Shown: positions 1-7,850, counted from the first letter of the stretch. The stretch is DNA of 14,285 bases from an uncultured Campylobacter sp. (GCA_900539505.1 UQCL01000053.1:1-14285); one strand, 5' to 3'. Notes: generated by a model not told the origin, from the letters alone. Numbers and translations: made by a program.

Positions 1-44
1 TTTTATAAATGTTAAATCTTTAAGTGAATTTTTAAAATTTAATG

Positions 45-50
45 TATAAT
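45..50 (+). promoter_or_regulatory. -10 element for the first MFS gene
   Basis: A perfect TATAAT preceded directly by TG lies about 30 bases before the TTG start at 80. The upstream bases are A/T-rich with no recognisable -35, as is usual for Campylobacter sigma70 promoters. Transcription would start near 57, giving a leader of about 23 bases that carries a weak AAAAGG ribosome binding site at 67-72. Confidence 0.65.
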
Positions 51-79
51 CTCAAATCAAAATTTCAAAAGGCAGTGCG

Positions 80-1300
80 TTGAAAAATCCCTTCCTATCG
101 CTTAAATACTCAAATTTTAGAATTTATTGGATCGGGATGAACCTCTCGCTGATCGGTTCTTGGATGCAAAGCGTCGCGCTGCCGTGGCTAGTGCTAAGCA
201 TCACCGCAGACGCTTTTAAGGTCAGCCTCGTAGCTGCGGCGAGGTTCTTGCCCGCGCTACTTTTCACGCCGTTTTCCGGTGTACTGCTCGATAAGTTTAA
301 TCGCAAAAAGATCCTTTTGCTCGCTCAAATAGGCATGGCGGTGACCGCCTCAATTTTCGCGGTTATGAGCTTTTGCGAGCTATATTCTTTCGGCAAAATT
401 TTATTTTGCGCTTTTGTAAGTGGCATATTTACCAGCATGGACGCCCCGAGCCGTCAGTCGATGATAAAAGACCTCATCGACTCGCCCCGCGATCTAGCCA
501 ACGCCATAGCGTTAAATTCTATGTCCTTTAATGTCGCTCGTATTGCAGGACCCGCACTTGCGGGGATCGTGATGGCGCTGTGGGGCGTTGGCTTTTGCTT
601 TTTATTCAATGCCCTTAGCTTTTTAGGCATCATCGTTTCGCTGTTTTTCATAAGAATTCCGCCATCCGTTACTACGCTATCTAGCAGAAGCGGAGGCGTT
701 TTTGCCTCGATCGGTGCTGGAATTTCGTATGTATCACACAAAAAAACTCTAAGCGAGCTAATGATAATAGTGCTTATCGTAGCGACGCTGGTGCCAAATT
801 ACAACGTAACGATCTCGGCACTTGTTAAGCTTAGCCTCGGCGCGGATGAGCGAAGCTTTGGATATTTAATGTCGGCTCTAGGCGTGGGAGCCTTTTGCGG
901 CGCACTTTTCGTAGCAATTTTTGATAAACTTGGCATCCGCAAAATCAGATCGTGCGCGATCGCTATGGGGGTGAGCTTAGCTCTTACTGGGGCTGCGAAT
1001 TCCTTCGCATGGGCTGCAGCAGGGCTTGCCGTAACTGGATTTCTTTTCGTAATCACAAACTCAAGCATCAACTCCACCGTGCAAATGCACGTAAGCAACG
1101 AATTTCGCGGGCGCGTGCTTAGCTTATACGCGCTATTTTTAATAGGTAGTACGCCATTTGGAGCGCTCATATCGGGCTTTTTTACCGAGTTATTAGGCGC
1201 TCGCGTAGCCCTTGCGATCTGCGGTGCAATTAGCATTTTGCTACTGCTGGCGCTATTTTATGGCTTTAAAATACGGCGCAGGACGCATTTTATCTTTTAA
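80..1300 (+). CDS. MFS exporter, EntS/MFS_3-like
   Basis: Predicted 406-residue inner-membrane transporter of the major facilitator superfamily, with about 12 hydrophobic segments throughout. The N-terminus (LKYSNFRIYW) and the SRQSMIKDL and NAIALNS stretches after helix 4 resemble the MFS_3 branch, which includes the enterobactin exporter EntS and many uncharacterised drug or metabolite exporters. The loop 2-3 motif A is visible at residues 67-77 as GVLLDKFNRKK. The chosen start is TTG, 7 bases after AAAAGG; the family-typical N-terminus begins right there, and the next in-frame ATG would cut into the first helix. It has its own promoter and ends 97 bases before psrA, so functional linkage to psrABC is not shown. 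Substrate is unknown. It contains few AAATTT motifs compared with the psr genes. Confidence 0.88.
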   Translation: MKNPFLSLKYSNFRIYWIGMNLSLIGSWMQSVALPWLVLSITADAFKVSLVAAARFLPALLFTPFSGVLLDKFNRKKILLLAQIGMAVTASIFAVMSFCELYSFGKILFCAFVSGIFTSMDAPSRQSMIKDLIDSPRDLANAIALNSMSFNVARIAGPALAGIVMALWGVGFCFLFNALSFLGIIVSLFFIRIPPSVTTLSSRSGGVFASIGAGISYVSHKKTLSELMIIVLIVATLVPNYNVTISALVKLSLGADERSFGYLMSALGVGAFCGALFVAIFDKLGIRKIRSCAIAMGVSLALTGAANSFAWAAAGLAVTGFLFVITNSSINSTVQMHVSNEFRGRVLSLYALFLIGSTPFGALISGFFTELLGARVALAICGAISILLLLALFYGFKIRRRTHFIF

Positions 1301-1306
1301 GATAAA
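1289..1306. repeat. Perfect 8-bp-arm inverted repeat over the MFS stop codon
   Basis: TTTATCTT and AAGATAAA flank a 2-base centre, and the right half overlaps the TAA stop (1298-1300). All pairs are A-T or in an AT-rich context except one G-C, so it would be a weak terminator hairpin. It could equally be a protein-binding palindrome upstream of psrA, about 55 bases before the candidate -10. Confidence 0.4.
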
Positions 1307-1360
1307 GTCTAAGCCAAAAGCTGCATTATCAAAATTAACCTTATTTTTACGATGGGATTT

Positions 1361-1366
1361 TAGAAT
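1361..1366 (+). promoter_or_regulatory. Candidate -10 element for the psr operon
   Basis: TAGAAT within TTTTAGAAT differs from the consensus at one position and lies 31 bases before the psrA ATG. A T-rich tract (1341-1348) sits upstream in place of a -35. An inverted repeat GAATTT-N6-AAATTC (1363-1380) overlaps its downstream side and could be an operator. No FNR-type TTGAT-N4-ATCAA site is visible. Prediction by eye only. Confidence 0.35.
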
Positions 1367-1397
1367 TTCGACCAAAATTCAAAGGTAAGGAGTTTTT

Positions 1398-3662
1398 ATG
1401 AATAGACGAAATTTCTTAAAAAGCACCGCCGCGATCGGCACGCTAGCGACGTTAAATCTAAATTTAAACGCTAGCGCGGTCACCGGCGGGACGGAAAAGA
1501 AAGTCGCCAGCGTCTGCGAGATGTGCTCCTCGCGCTGTCCTATCGAGGTGACCGTCAAAGACGGCCGCGGCGCTTTAATCGAGGGCAACCACAGGTTTTC
1601 AAACAAAACCTCCGTCTGCGCTCGCGGCGGCGCGGGCATCAATCAGCTCTACGACGATCAAAGGCTCATTAAGCCGCTCATTCGCGTGGGCGAGCGCGGC
1701 GAGGGCAAATTTAAAGAGGCGAGCTGGGATGAGGCGCTTAAAATTTGCGCGCAGAAGCTTGGCGAGATTTCGCAAAAATACGGCCCGCAAAGCGTAGTTT
1801 TTACCTCCAAAACGGGCGAGCACCACACCCAGATGATGAATTTCGCCTGTGCCTACGGCAGCCCGAACATCTACTCGCACTGGTCGTGCTGTCCGGTCAC
1901 CTACAATATCGCCGTGCCACACACCTTCGGCGCTAATATGCAAAGAGACTACGGCGACGCAAAATATATCGTAAATTTCGGTCACAACCTCTTTGAGGGC
2001 ATCGACATCTCAAAAACCAAAAAGCTCGCAAAAGCCGCGAGCAGAGAGGACGTAAAGCTTTTGGTTCTCGATCCGCGCTTCAGCACCGTAGCTTCCAAAG
2101 CCGACGAGTGGCTACCGATAAAACCAGGAACCGACGCGGCGTTTTTGATGGCGCTAATCCACGTCTGGCTGCGCGATAACAAATACGACAAAAAATTTAT
2201 CGAACAATACGCCGTGGGGCTAGAGGAGCTAAGGCAGTCCGTTAAGGATACGACGCCGCTTTGGCAGGAGGCCATCACGGGCATCAAGGCAGACAAAATC
2301 GAGCGCATCGCAAATGAAATTTATGCTGCGGCTCCCGCCGTCGTAATCGATTGGGGGCATAAAACCACGACCGCCAAGGCCGAATACGTCCGCACGCGCG
2401 CCATCGCGATCGCAAACGCGCTGATGGGAAACGTCGAGAAAAAGGGCGGAATTTACTTCTCTAAAGATTCCAAAACCTTCAACGCGCTTTGCAAAGAGGA
2501 TCTATTCCCTACCATCTCAAACCCGGATAAAAATTTTAAAATTCCAAAGACCGCGCGCATCGACGGCTGCGGCGAGGAAGGTAGCGAAAATTTCTTCGTG
2601 CCGCGCAAACACGGCGTTTTAATGCAGATCGCGCCTACGATTTTAAGCGAAAAGCCTTACCCTGTAAAAGGCTGGGTCAGCACGCGCTTTAACCACCTCA
2701 TCAACGTTGCGGGCGTGGATAAGAGCGTAGAGGCGATCAAAAAGCTAGACTTCGTGCTCGCAATCGACGTGTATATGAGCGACTTCGCGTGCCTAGCCGA
2801 CGTGATCTTGCCTGAATCCACGTATTTGGAGCGTGATGAGTCGATTCAAAACAAAGGCGGCACCGCGCCTGGATTTGTGATGAGAAATAAAGCCGTCGAG
2901 CCGGTGGGCGATACGAAGTGCGGCTATGAAATTTTTAGAGAGCTCGCGCGAGTGATGAAGATCGATAAAGATTATACCTGGAACAATATCGACGAATACC
3001 GCATGCAGCAAGCCAAAGGCAACGCCGAGCTTATCGCAAATTTAATCAAAAACGGCTACGTAAGCTACAAGGTGCCGAAGCTATACTACCGAGAGCCGAA
3101 GCTCGTGGCTAAATTTATCGATAAATATCCTGCCGCGGCGGAGTTCGTGGACGAAAACGGCGAGATGAGCTCTCAGATGAAATTTAAAACCCCGAGCGGC
3201 AAGATCGAGCTTTTCGCGCCGAAAGTGGAGGAGCTTTTCGCGGGATACGGCTGCTTAAACACCGAGGGTATGGACGTATTCGGCGGACACAAATACTGCC
3301 TAATGACCGGCAAGACCGCGCTTCACACCAACGGCCACACTCAAAATGTCAAAATTTTAAACGATATGATGAGCGAATCGCCGGTTTGGATCAGCCCCGC
3401 TTCCGCAAAAGCGGAGGGGCTAAAGACGGGCGATATCGTGAAGCTCAAAAACAAATTCGGCGAGCAAAAGGCTAAAATTTTCGTCACGCAAGGCATCAGA
3501 GATGATTGCCTATTTTTATACCACGGCTTTGGGCACGTAAGCCCCGGGCTAAAGCGCACGAACGGCATAGGCACGAACCAAAGCGTCCTTCTCGATCCTG
3601 CTGCGGGTCCTGTGGTAAGCACGATGGTAACCAACGTCGGCGTCGATATAGTTAAAATTTGA
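1398..3662 (+). CDS. psrA: Polysulfide/thiosulfate reductase catalytic subunit
   Basis: Molybdopterin oxidoreductase of the DMSO-reductase superfamily, 754 residues, close in length to Wolinella PsrA and Salmonella PhsA. It begins with a Tat signal: the twin-arginine motif RRNFLK at 3-8, a hydrophobic stretch, and likely cleavage after ASA near 27, so it works in the periplasm. A [4Fe-4S] site is formed by C40, C43, C47 and C74 (CxxCxxxC plus a distant Cys). The molybdenum ligand should be C164 or C165 in SHWSCCP. The C-terminal molybdopterin dinucleotide-binding domain carries typical HTNGHTQN and GFGHVSPG segments. TAAGGAG lies 5 bases before the ATG. It is the first gene of the psr operon. 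Polysulfide and thiosulfate reductases cannot be told apart by eye; other sulfur, tetrathionate or arsenate-type substrates are less likely. Confidence 0.9.
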   Translation: MNRRNFLKSTAAIGTLATLNLNLNASAVTGGTEKKVASVCEMCSSRCPIEVTVKDGRGALIEGNHRFSNKTSVCARGGAGINQLYDDQRLIKPLIRVGERGEGKFKEASWDEALKICAQKLGEISQKYGPQSVVFTSKTGEHHTQMMNFACAYGSPNIYSHWSCCPVTYNIAVPHTFGANMQRDYGDAKYIVNFGHNLFEGIDISKTKKLAKAASREDVKLLVLDPRFSTVASKADEWLPIKPGTDAAFLMALIHVWLRDNKYDKKFIEQYAVGLEELRQSVKDTTPLWQEAITGIKADKIERIANEIYAAAPAVVIDWGHKTTTAKAEYVRTRAIAIANALMGNVEKKGGIYFSKDSKTFNALCKEDLFPTISNPDKNFKIPKTARIDGCGEEGSENFFVPRKHGVLMQIAPTILSEKPYPVKGWVSTRFNHLINVAGVDKSVEAIKKLDFVLAIDVYMSDFACLADVILPESTYLERDESIQNKGGTAPGFVMRNKAVEPVGDTKCGYEIFRELARVMKIDKDYTWNNIDEYRMQQAKGNAELIANLIKNGYVSYKVPKLYYREPKLVAKFIDKYPAAAEFVDENGEMSSQMKFKTPSGKIELFAPKVEELFAGYGCLNTEGMDVFGGHKYCLMTGKTALHTNGHTQNVKILNDMMSESPVWISPASAKAEGLKTGDIVKLKNKFGEQKAKIFVTQGIRDDCLFLYHGFGHVSPGLKRTNGIGTNQSVLLDPAAGPVVSTMVTNVGVDIVKI

Positions 3663-3673
3663 AAGGGGCGGTT

Positions 3674-4240
3674 ATGAAAAAACTCATAATGATTCACGAC
3701 GAAAATTTATGTATAGGTTGCCAAGCCTGTTCGGTCGCGTGCAGGAACGAAAACGGCGTGCCGAGCGGCGTTTATAGGTTGCAGGTTCACGGCAAAACAA
3801 GCGGCGTTTTTCCAAATTTAAAGCTCGATTATTCGCGCGCCAGCTGCGTTATGTGCGAGGATAGCCCCTGCGTGGACGTCTGCCCTACGGGAGCGAGCTT
3901 TAAAACCAAAGACGGCGTAACGCTCATAGACGAGAGGCTTTGCGTTAGCTGCAAATACTGCATCCTGGCCTGTCCTTACGACGCTAGATTTGTCGATCCT
4001 ATCACGCACGCTATCGGCAAATGCACCTTTTGCTACACAAACCGCACGAGCAAAGGCTTGCAGCCTGCTTGCGTAAGCGTATGTCCGACCGACGCTTTAG
4101 TTTTCGGCGACGTAAACGACGCGGGCTCCGGGGTAAATAAGCTGCTAGCCAAAACGAGCGTAGAATATCCGAAAGCGTATCTAAACACCAAACCGCGCCT
4201 AGCGAATATCAAAAACAAAAAAGGAGGACGCTATGAATAA
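3674..4240 (+). CDS. psrB: Four-cluster iron-sulfur electron-transfer subunit
   Basis: This 188-residue ferredoxin-like subunit carries electrons from PsrC to PsrA on the periplasmic face. Four cysteine groups typical of the PsrB/PhsB/DmsB family are visible in order: CIGCQACSVAC, CVMCEDSPCVDVCP, CVSCKYCILACP and CTFC...PACVSVCP, which together bind four [4Fe-4S] clusters. There is no Tat signal, as expected for a subunit exported together with PsrA. I place the start at ATG 3674, 5 bases after AAAGGGG (3662-3668). A TTG at 3659 overlapping the psrA stop is possible but would place the ribosome binding site inside the gene. The end overlaps psrC by 8 bases. Confidence 0.9.
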   Translation: MKKLIMIHDENLCIGCQACSVACRNENGVPSGVYRLQVHGKTSGVFPNLKLDYSRASCVMCEDSPCVDVCPTGASFKTKDGVTLIDERLCVSCKYCILACPYDARFVDPITHAIGKCTFCYTNRTSKGLQPACVSVCPTDALVFGDVNDAGSGVNKLLAKTSVEYPKAYLNTKPRLANIKNKKGGRYE

Positions 4241-5204
4241 TATGTGGGGCGATATGAGCCAATATTCTGAAATTTACTGGCCTTGGCCGATTGCGATCTA
4301 TCTATTTTTGGCGGGTCTTAGCGCGGGAGCGACGATGGTGGCGCTTTTAGTCAAATGGAACCGCCACGAAAGCGAGCAAAATTCCATCTGGGATGCGATG
4401 ATTAGAGCGGGTGCGATCACGGCGCCGATCACGATCTGCGCGGGGCTTTTGCTTTTGATCTTTGATCTTGGCAAGCCGCTTACCTTCTATCTTTTGCTGA
4501 TAAAATTTAACTTCGGCTCGGTGATGAGCCTCGGCGTGGCGGCGCTTTTAATCTACGTGCCGCTTAGCTTCGTATTTGCGCTATGCGTCTTCGGCGAGGA
4601 AATTTGCAAATTTAAACTATTTGCGTTTCTGCGACCTATCGTAAATTTACTAAGCTCGTTTGCCAAAGCATCCAAACTCTTCGAGCGGGTTTTATTTATC
4701 CTTGCTCTTTGCGTGGGCGCATACACGGGCTTTTTGCTAAGCGCGGTGATGAAAATTCCGCTTTGGAATACTCCGGTGCTACCGATTTTATTTTTGCTAT
4801 CGGGCTTTTCCAGCGGCATCGCGGCGAGCATTTTAGTTGGACTTCTGTTTTTTAAAGGCTCGTTAAACAAAGATAGCATAAAATACCTTTTGGTGCTTGA
4901 TCTGCGCGCGATACTCTTTGAGATTCCGCTTTTGTTCATTCTATTTGTCGGAATGTATTTTGAGGGCGGCACTAGCGCGCTTGCGGCACAGCAGGCTTTG
5001 ACGCACGAGGTTTACGGCAAAATTTTCTGGATCGGCGTTTTAGGCACGGGGCTCATCGCTCCGATCATCATCGCCTTTACGGCGCTGAAAAACCACGCCT
5101 ACAAGCCTGCGTTTATAGTTTTAAATTCTTTCGTCGTGCTTTGCGGCGTCATTCTGCTTCGCTACTACATCGTATATGCGGGGCAAATTTGCACGGGAGC
5201 GTAG
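4233..5204 (+). CDS. psrC: NrfD/PsrC-type membrane quinol-oxidising subunit
   Basis: Integral membrane protein of 323 residues, matching the size of Wolinella PsrC. About eight hydrophobic segments are visible, near residues 19-40, 56-77, 96-120, 153-172, 184-207, 222-242, 262-284 and 293-315, as in the NrfD family. The start WPWPIAIYLFLAGLSAGA is characteristic of this family. It should anchor PsrAB to the membrane and oxidise the quinol pool (menaquinone or methylmenaquinone) for sulfur respiration. ATG 4233 is preceded by AAGGAGGA (4221-4228), the strongest ribosome binding site in the operon, and it overlaps the psrB stop. The stop codon lies in the loop of a GC-rich hairpin. Confidence 0.9.
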   Translation: MNNMWGDMSQYSEIYWPWPIAIYLFLAGLSAGATMVALLVKWNRHESEQNSIWDAMIRAGAITAPITICAGLLLLIFDLGKPLTFYLLLIKFNFGSVMSLGVAALLIYVPLSFVFALCVFGEEICKFKLFAFLRPIVNLLSSFAKASKLFERVLFILALCVGAYTGFLLSAVMKIPLWNTPVLPILFLLSGFSSGIAASILVGLLFFKGSLNKDSIKYLLVLDLRAILFEIPLLFILFVGMYFEGGTSALAAQQALTHEVYGKIFWIGVLGTGLIAPIIIAFTALKNHAYKPAFIVLNSFVVLCGVILLRYYIVYAGQICTGA

Positions 5205-5215
5205 TCTCGCTCCCG
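5194..5215 (+). terminator. GC-rich hairpin with the psrC stop in its loop
   Basis: CGGGAGCG (5194-5201) pairs perfectly with CGCTCCCG (5208-5215), leaving the 6-base loop TAGTCT that contains the psrC stop codon TAG. No T-run follows, so a full intrinsic terminator is unlikely. An attenuating or mRNA-stabilising structure between psrABC and the downstream two-component genes is more plausible. Confidence 0.5.
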
Positions 5216-5230
5216 ATTTAGGGAACGGGT

Positions 5231-5884
5231 TTGAAAATTTTACTTTTAGAAGACGATTTTGAATACAGAAGCAGCGTAAGCGAGTATCTACAGGAGCTTG
5301 GCTACGAGGTGGACGAATGCGAAAGCGGCGACGCAGCCTGCGATAAGATCGCCGCGAATGCATACCACTTGCTGATTTTAGACATCAAAGTGCCGGAGGT
5401 TTCGGGCGAAGAGGTGCTGAGATATGCGCGAAGTCTCGGCCTCAACACTCCCGTGATGATGATGACCTCGCTCGGCGACATCGACGATTTGAGCCAGTGC
5501 TACGAGCTTGGTTGCAACGAATATCTAAAAAAGCCTTTCCACCTAGCCGAGCTTAAATTTAGAGTAAGCGAGCTGATGCGAAAGTATTTCGGCGACGAAA
5601 AGGGTGCCGTCAAGATCGCGGATAAATTTCACTACTTCGCAAATTTAAAAATTTTAAAACGCGCGGACGAAGAGATATCGCTAAGCGCCAAAGAGATCAA
5701 GATTATAGAATTTCTGCTCGCCAATATCAAAAGATTCGTAAGCGTAGATGAACTCATCGCCGACGTATGGGACGGCGAAGCGGGCAGCGTCGATGTGCGC
5801 GTGCATATCAGCAACCTCCGCTCCAAAACGAGCAACGACTTCATCCTCTCCAGCCGCGGACTCGGATATAAGATCAATGCTTAA
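5231..5884 (+). CDS. OmpR-family response regulator
   Basis: Cytoplasmic DNA-binding regulator of 217 residues. The N-terminal receiver domain shows the acidic pair D8-D9, the phosphoacceptor D51 in LLILDIKVPEVSG, T79 and K101-P102. The C-terminal winged helix (about 135-217) contains LSAKEIKIIEFLLAN, SVDVRVHISNLRSK and the closing LSSRGLGYKI, all typical of the OmpR/PhoB output domain. The start is TTG with an AGGGA-like site about 8 bases upstream. It lies 26 bases after psrC and overlaps the kinase gene by 8 bases, so it forms a pair with the kinase and is the likely regulator of the psr operon (inference from context). Four cysteines (C30, C37, C90, C95) fall in the receiver, which may or may not matter. 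Confidence 0.9.
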   Translation: MKILLLEDDFEYRSSVSEYLQELGYEVDECESGDAACDKIAANAYHLLILDIKVPEVSGEEVLRYARSLGLNTPVMMMTSLGDIDDLSQCYELGCNEYLKKPFHLAELKFRVSELMRKYFGDEKGAVKIADKFHYFANLKILKRADEEISLSAKEIKIIEFLLANIKRFVSVDELIADVWDGEAGSVDVRVHISNLRSKTSNDFILSSRGLGYKINA

Positions 5885-6995
5885 AGGGTTTAAATTTACG
5901 CTTTTTAGCGCGATTTTCATCATCGGCGCCTTTATAAGCGAGAGTCTTTATATCATCTATTTAAACTCCAAAATCGAGGAGAGTGCCGACGTCGCCGAGC
6001 TGATACAAAAAAGCGGCGAAGCCCTAGCCGGCGCGGATCTGAATCTAAAAGACGAGCTAATCTACGACTACGCGATCCTAAACGCAAACGGCGAAATTTT
6101 AAGATCAAACCTAAGCGTGCAGCCGCCCGATTTTGCGTTTATCACGCTGAAATTCGGCGGACGGGTATTTTTTAAGCGCCACTTTCTACACGAGGGCAAG
6201 CTGCATTTTTTCGTCATCTCAAAAAAGATAAGCTACGCAAAGATAGAATTTATCGCGATCTCTACGATCTTTATCACGATTTTCGTAGCGCTCATCATCG
6301 CGCTGTTTAACTACAAAATCATAAAAAATTTCTACGCGCAGCAAAGCAACCTCATCAAGGCGTTTTTCAACGACGCGATGCACGAGCTAAAGACCCCTCT
6401 GGGCGTCGCGCTCATCAATACCGAGATGCTTGGGCTGCGCGACAAACACACGGCGCGAATAAAATCCGCGCTCAAGCAGATGGTAATTACTTATGAGGAT
6501 GTAGAGTACTTCATCAAAAGTGGCAAGATGAGCCTAAAAAGCCGCCGCATCGATATGAGCGAGTTTTTGGGCGCTAGGATAAATTTCATCTATCTGGTCG
6601 CAAAAAGCAAAAATATAAGCCTACAATCGCGAATAGCGCCCGATGTGAGCGTCTTTATGGACGAAACCTCGCTAATGCGCCTCATCGACAACACCCTAAG
6701 CAACGCCATAAAATACTCGCGCCCAGGCGGCAAGATCATCATCGCGCTGGAAAAGGGGGTGAGCATAGCGGTCTTTAGCGTGCAGGACTTCGGCATCGGC
6801 ATAAAGGATACGAGCGCGATCTGGGATAGATACTCGCGCGAAAACGCGGCTCTTGGCGGATTCGGTCTCGGGCTAAACATAATCGATAAAATTTGCAAGC
6901 GCTACGGAATCGCAAAAAGCGTCAGCTCGAAACTCGGCGAAGGCAGCACCTTTTGCTACAAAATCCCGCTGTTTAAGCAGAAACTTTTGGACTAA
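5877..6995 (+). CDS. Sensor histidine kinase without a HAMP domain
   Basis: Predicted 372-residue inner-membrane kinase. TM1 spans about 6-28, a periplasmic loop of about 90 residues spans 30-121 and TM2 spans about 122-146. The dimerisation domain starts almost at once, with H169 in MHELKTPL, so there is no HAMP linker. The N box is at 272-280 (N276), G1 is DFGIGI at 304-309 and G2 is GFGLGL at 328-333. I chose ATG 5877, giving MLKGFKF, because it overlaps the regulator stop by 8 bases and is followed directly by TM1; a longer in-frame extension from 5748 would lie inside the regulator gene and is implausible. The periplasmic loop contains no cysteine, so it does not sense sulfur species through a thiol there. 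The ligand is unknown. Confidence 0.88.
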   Translation: MLKGFKFTLFSAIFIIGAFISESLYIIYLNSKIEESADVAELIQKSGEALAGADLNLKDELIYDYAILNANGEILRSNLSVQPPDFAFITLKFGGRVFFKRHFLHEGKLHFFVISKKISYAKIEFIAISTIFITIFVALIIALFNYKIIKNFYAQQSNLIKAFFNDAMHELKTPLGVALINTEMLGLRDKHTARIKSALKQMVITYEDVEYFIKSGKMSLKSRRIDMSEFLGARINFIYLVAKSKNISLQSRIAPDVSVFMDETSLMRLIDNTLSNAIKYSRPGGKIIIALEKGVSIAVFSVQDFGIGIKDTSAIWDRYSRENAALGGFGLGLNIIDKICKRYGIAKSVSSKLGEGSTFCYKIPLFKQKLLD

Positions 6996-7014
6996 AACGG
7001 CACGTTAAATTTGG

Positions 7015-7050
7015 GCGCAAATTTTAAAATTTTAAAAGTAAAATTTGCGC
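7015..7050. terminator. Likely terminator at the end of the psr-kinase operon
   Basis: GCGCAAATTTTA (7015-7026) and TAAAATTTGCGC (7039-7050) form a perfect 12-bp inverted repeat around a 12-base A/T loop, 20 bases after the kinase stop. A short T5 run follows at 7060-7064. It lies between convergent genes, so it may work in both directions. Confidence 0.6.
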
Positions 7051-7088
7051 GACTAGGGCTTTTTAAAATTTTGTTTTAGCTCGGATTT

Positions 7089-7850
7089 TCAGCCGCTTTT
7101 TGCTTCTCTACTGCGTAAATAATATTCTTCTAATGGATAATTTAGATTTCCGCAGTTGTCCAGCTCAAAACCCTGTTTTATATCAAACGACGCCTTGTTT
7201 CTCTCCTGGTAATATTCCTTGATCTTTTCAGAAAAATTCATTCTATCAAATAGGTATTCGGAATGATTGCGTTGTATATAATTTTTATAAATTAAAACAA
7301 ACTTATCTAACAATATATGAATATTTGGTCCTTTGTAAGCGCCGTCTAGAATAATTATCGGTCTATCAAACCCGGCACTCATATCATTTAAATTTATCTT
7401 TATATATTTCTTTGGGTCGGTTTTTTTAGCCTTCAGTTTATTCATAAAAATCTCTTCAAACGTCTCATTGTTATCATGATGCGTTTTTAATACTTCAAAC
7501 CAATTAGATAAATTTATGTTCTCTAGTTCATAGTATGCAATTTCATATGAGTTACGCCAAGAACTGCCATAGGCATAGGTCCTATAATCATTGATCATTC
7601 GCTCTAATTTTAACTCTTTATCCAAATACTGTCCTATCGCTCTTTTATACAGCTCCTCTTTGGGCAAAATTCTGTTTTCTTTGAGGCAATAGCCCTGCTT
7701 GTATTTGTCGTAGTCGGAAGTAGAAACTACGGCGAAGCCTCGCGAGGTGGAGTAGTCGGGGATGATGCGGATAAATGCGGAGCAGAGTATCACCGCTAGA
7801 AGTAATGTGCCATCTAGCGCTTTAAATTTAAGAGATTTATAAAATTTCAT
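7089..7850 (-). CDS. Unrecognised membrane-anchored protein
   Basis: I do not recognise this 253-residue protein. A single hydrophobic segment at about 13-30 (GTLLLAVILCSAFIRII) follows a basic N-terminus (MKFYKSLKFK), suggesting an uncleaved anchor or signal with the rest in the periplasm. The body is charged, rich in Tyr, Asn and Lys, with C55 and C233 as the only cysteines after the anchor, a possible disulfide. ATG 7850 is chosen because AAAAGGAGC lies about 7 bases upstream; extending to 7922 would add an arginine run translated from a GCC-repeat-like gap. The first 55 or so codons are GC-rich like the neighbours, whereas the rest is clearly AT-rich, hinting at recombination or acquisition. 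It is the last gene of the reverse cluster, 101 bases from the Cache gene. Confidence 0.7.
   Translation of the reverse strand: MKFYKSLKFKALDGTLLLAVILCSAFIRIIPDYSTSRGFAVVSTSDYDKYKQGYCLKENRILPKEELYKRAIGQYLDKELKLERMINDYRTYAYGSSWRNSYEIAYYELENINLSNWFEVLKTHHDNNETFEEIFMNKLKAKKTDPKKYIKINLNDMSAGFDRPIIILDGAYKGPNIHILLDKFVLIYKNYIQRNHSEYLFDRMNFSEKIKEYYQERNKASFDIKQGFELDNCGNLNYPLEEYYLRSREAKSG

Noticed and set aside
1301..1397. FNR/CRP-type or molybdenum-cofactor riboswitch control site before psrA
   Set aside because: No TTGAT-N4-ATCAA match is present and the leader is too short and unstructured for a riboswitch.
1599..1985. 128-codon reverse-strand ORF within psrA
   Set aside because: It lies fully opposite strongly conserved psrA sequence (FeS and molybdenum-site region), has no recognisable domain and is explained by GC-rich codon bias.
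3659..3673. TTG start for psrB overlapping the psrA stop
   Set aside because: ATG 3674 has AAAGGGG at the right distance and gives the usual N-terminus; the TTG would leave the ribosome binding site inside the gene.
5748..5876. 43-residue N-terminal extension of the histidine kinase
   Set aside because: It lies inside the response-regulator DNA-binding domain in another frame; ATG 5877 leads directly into TM1.
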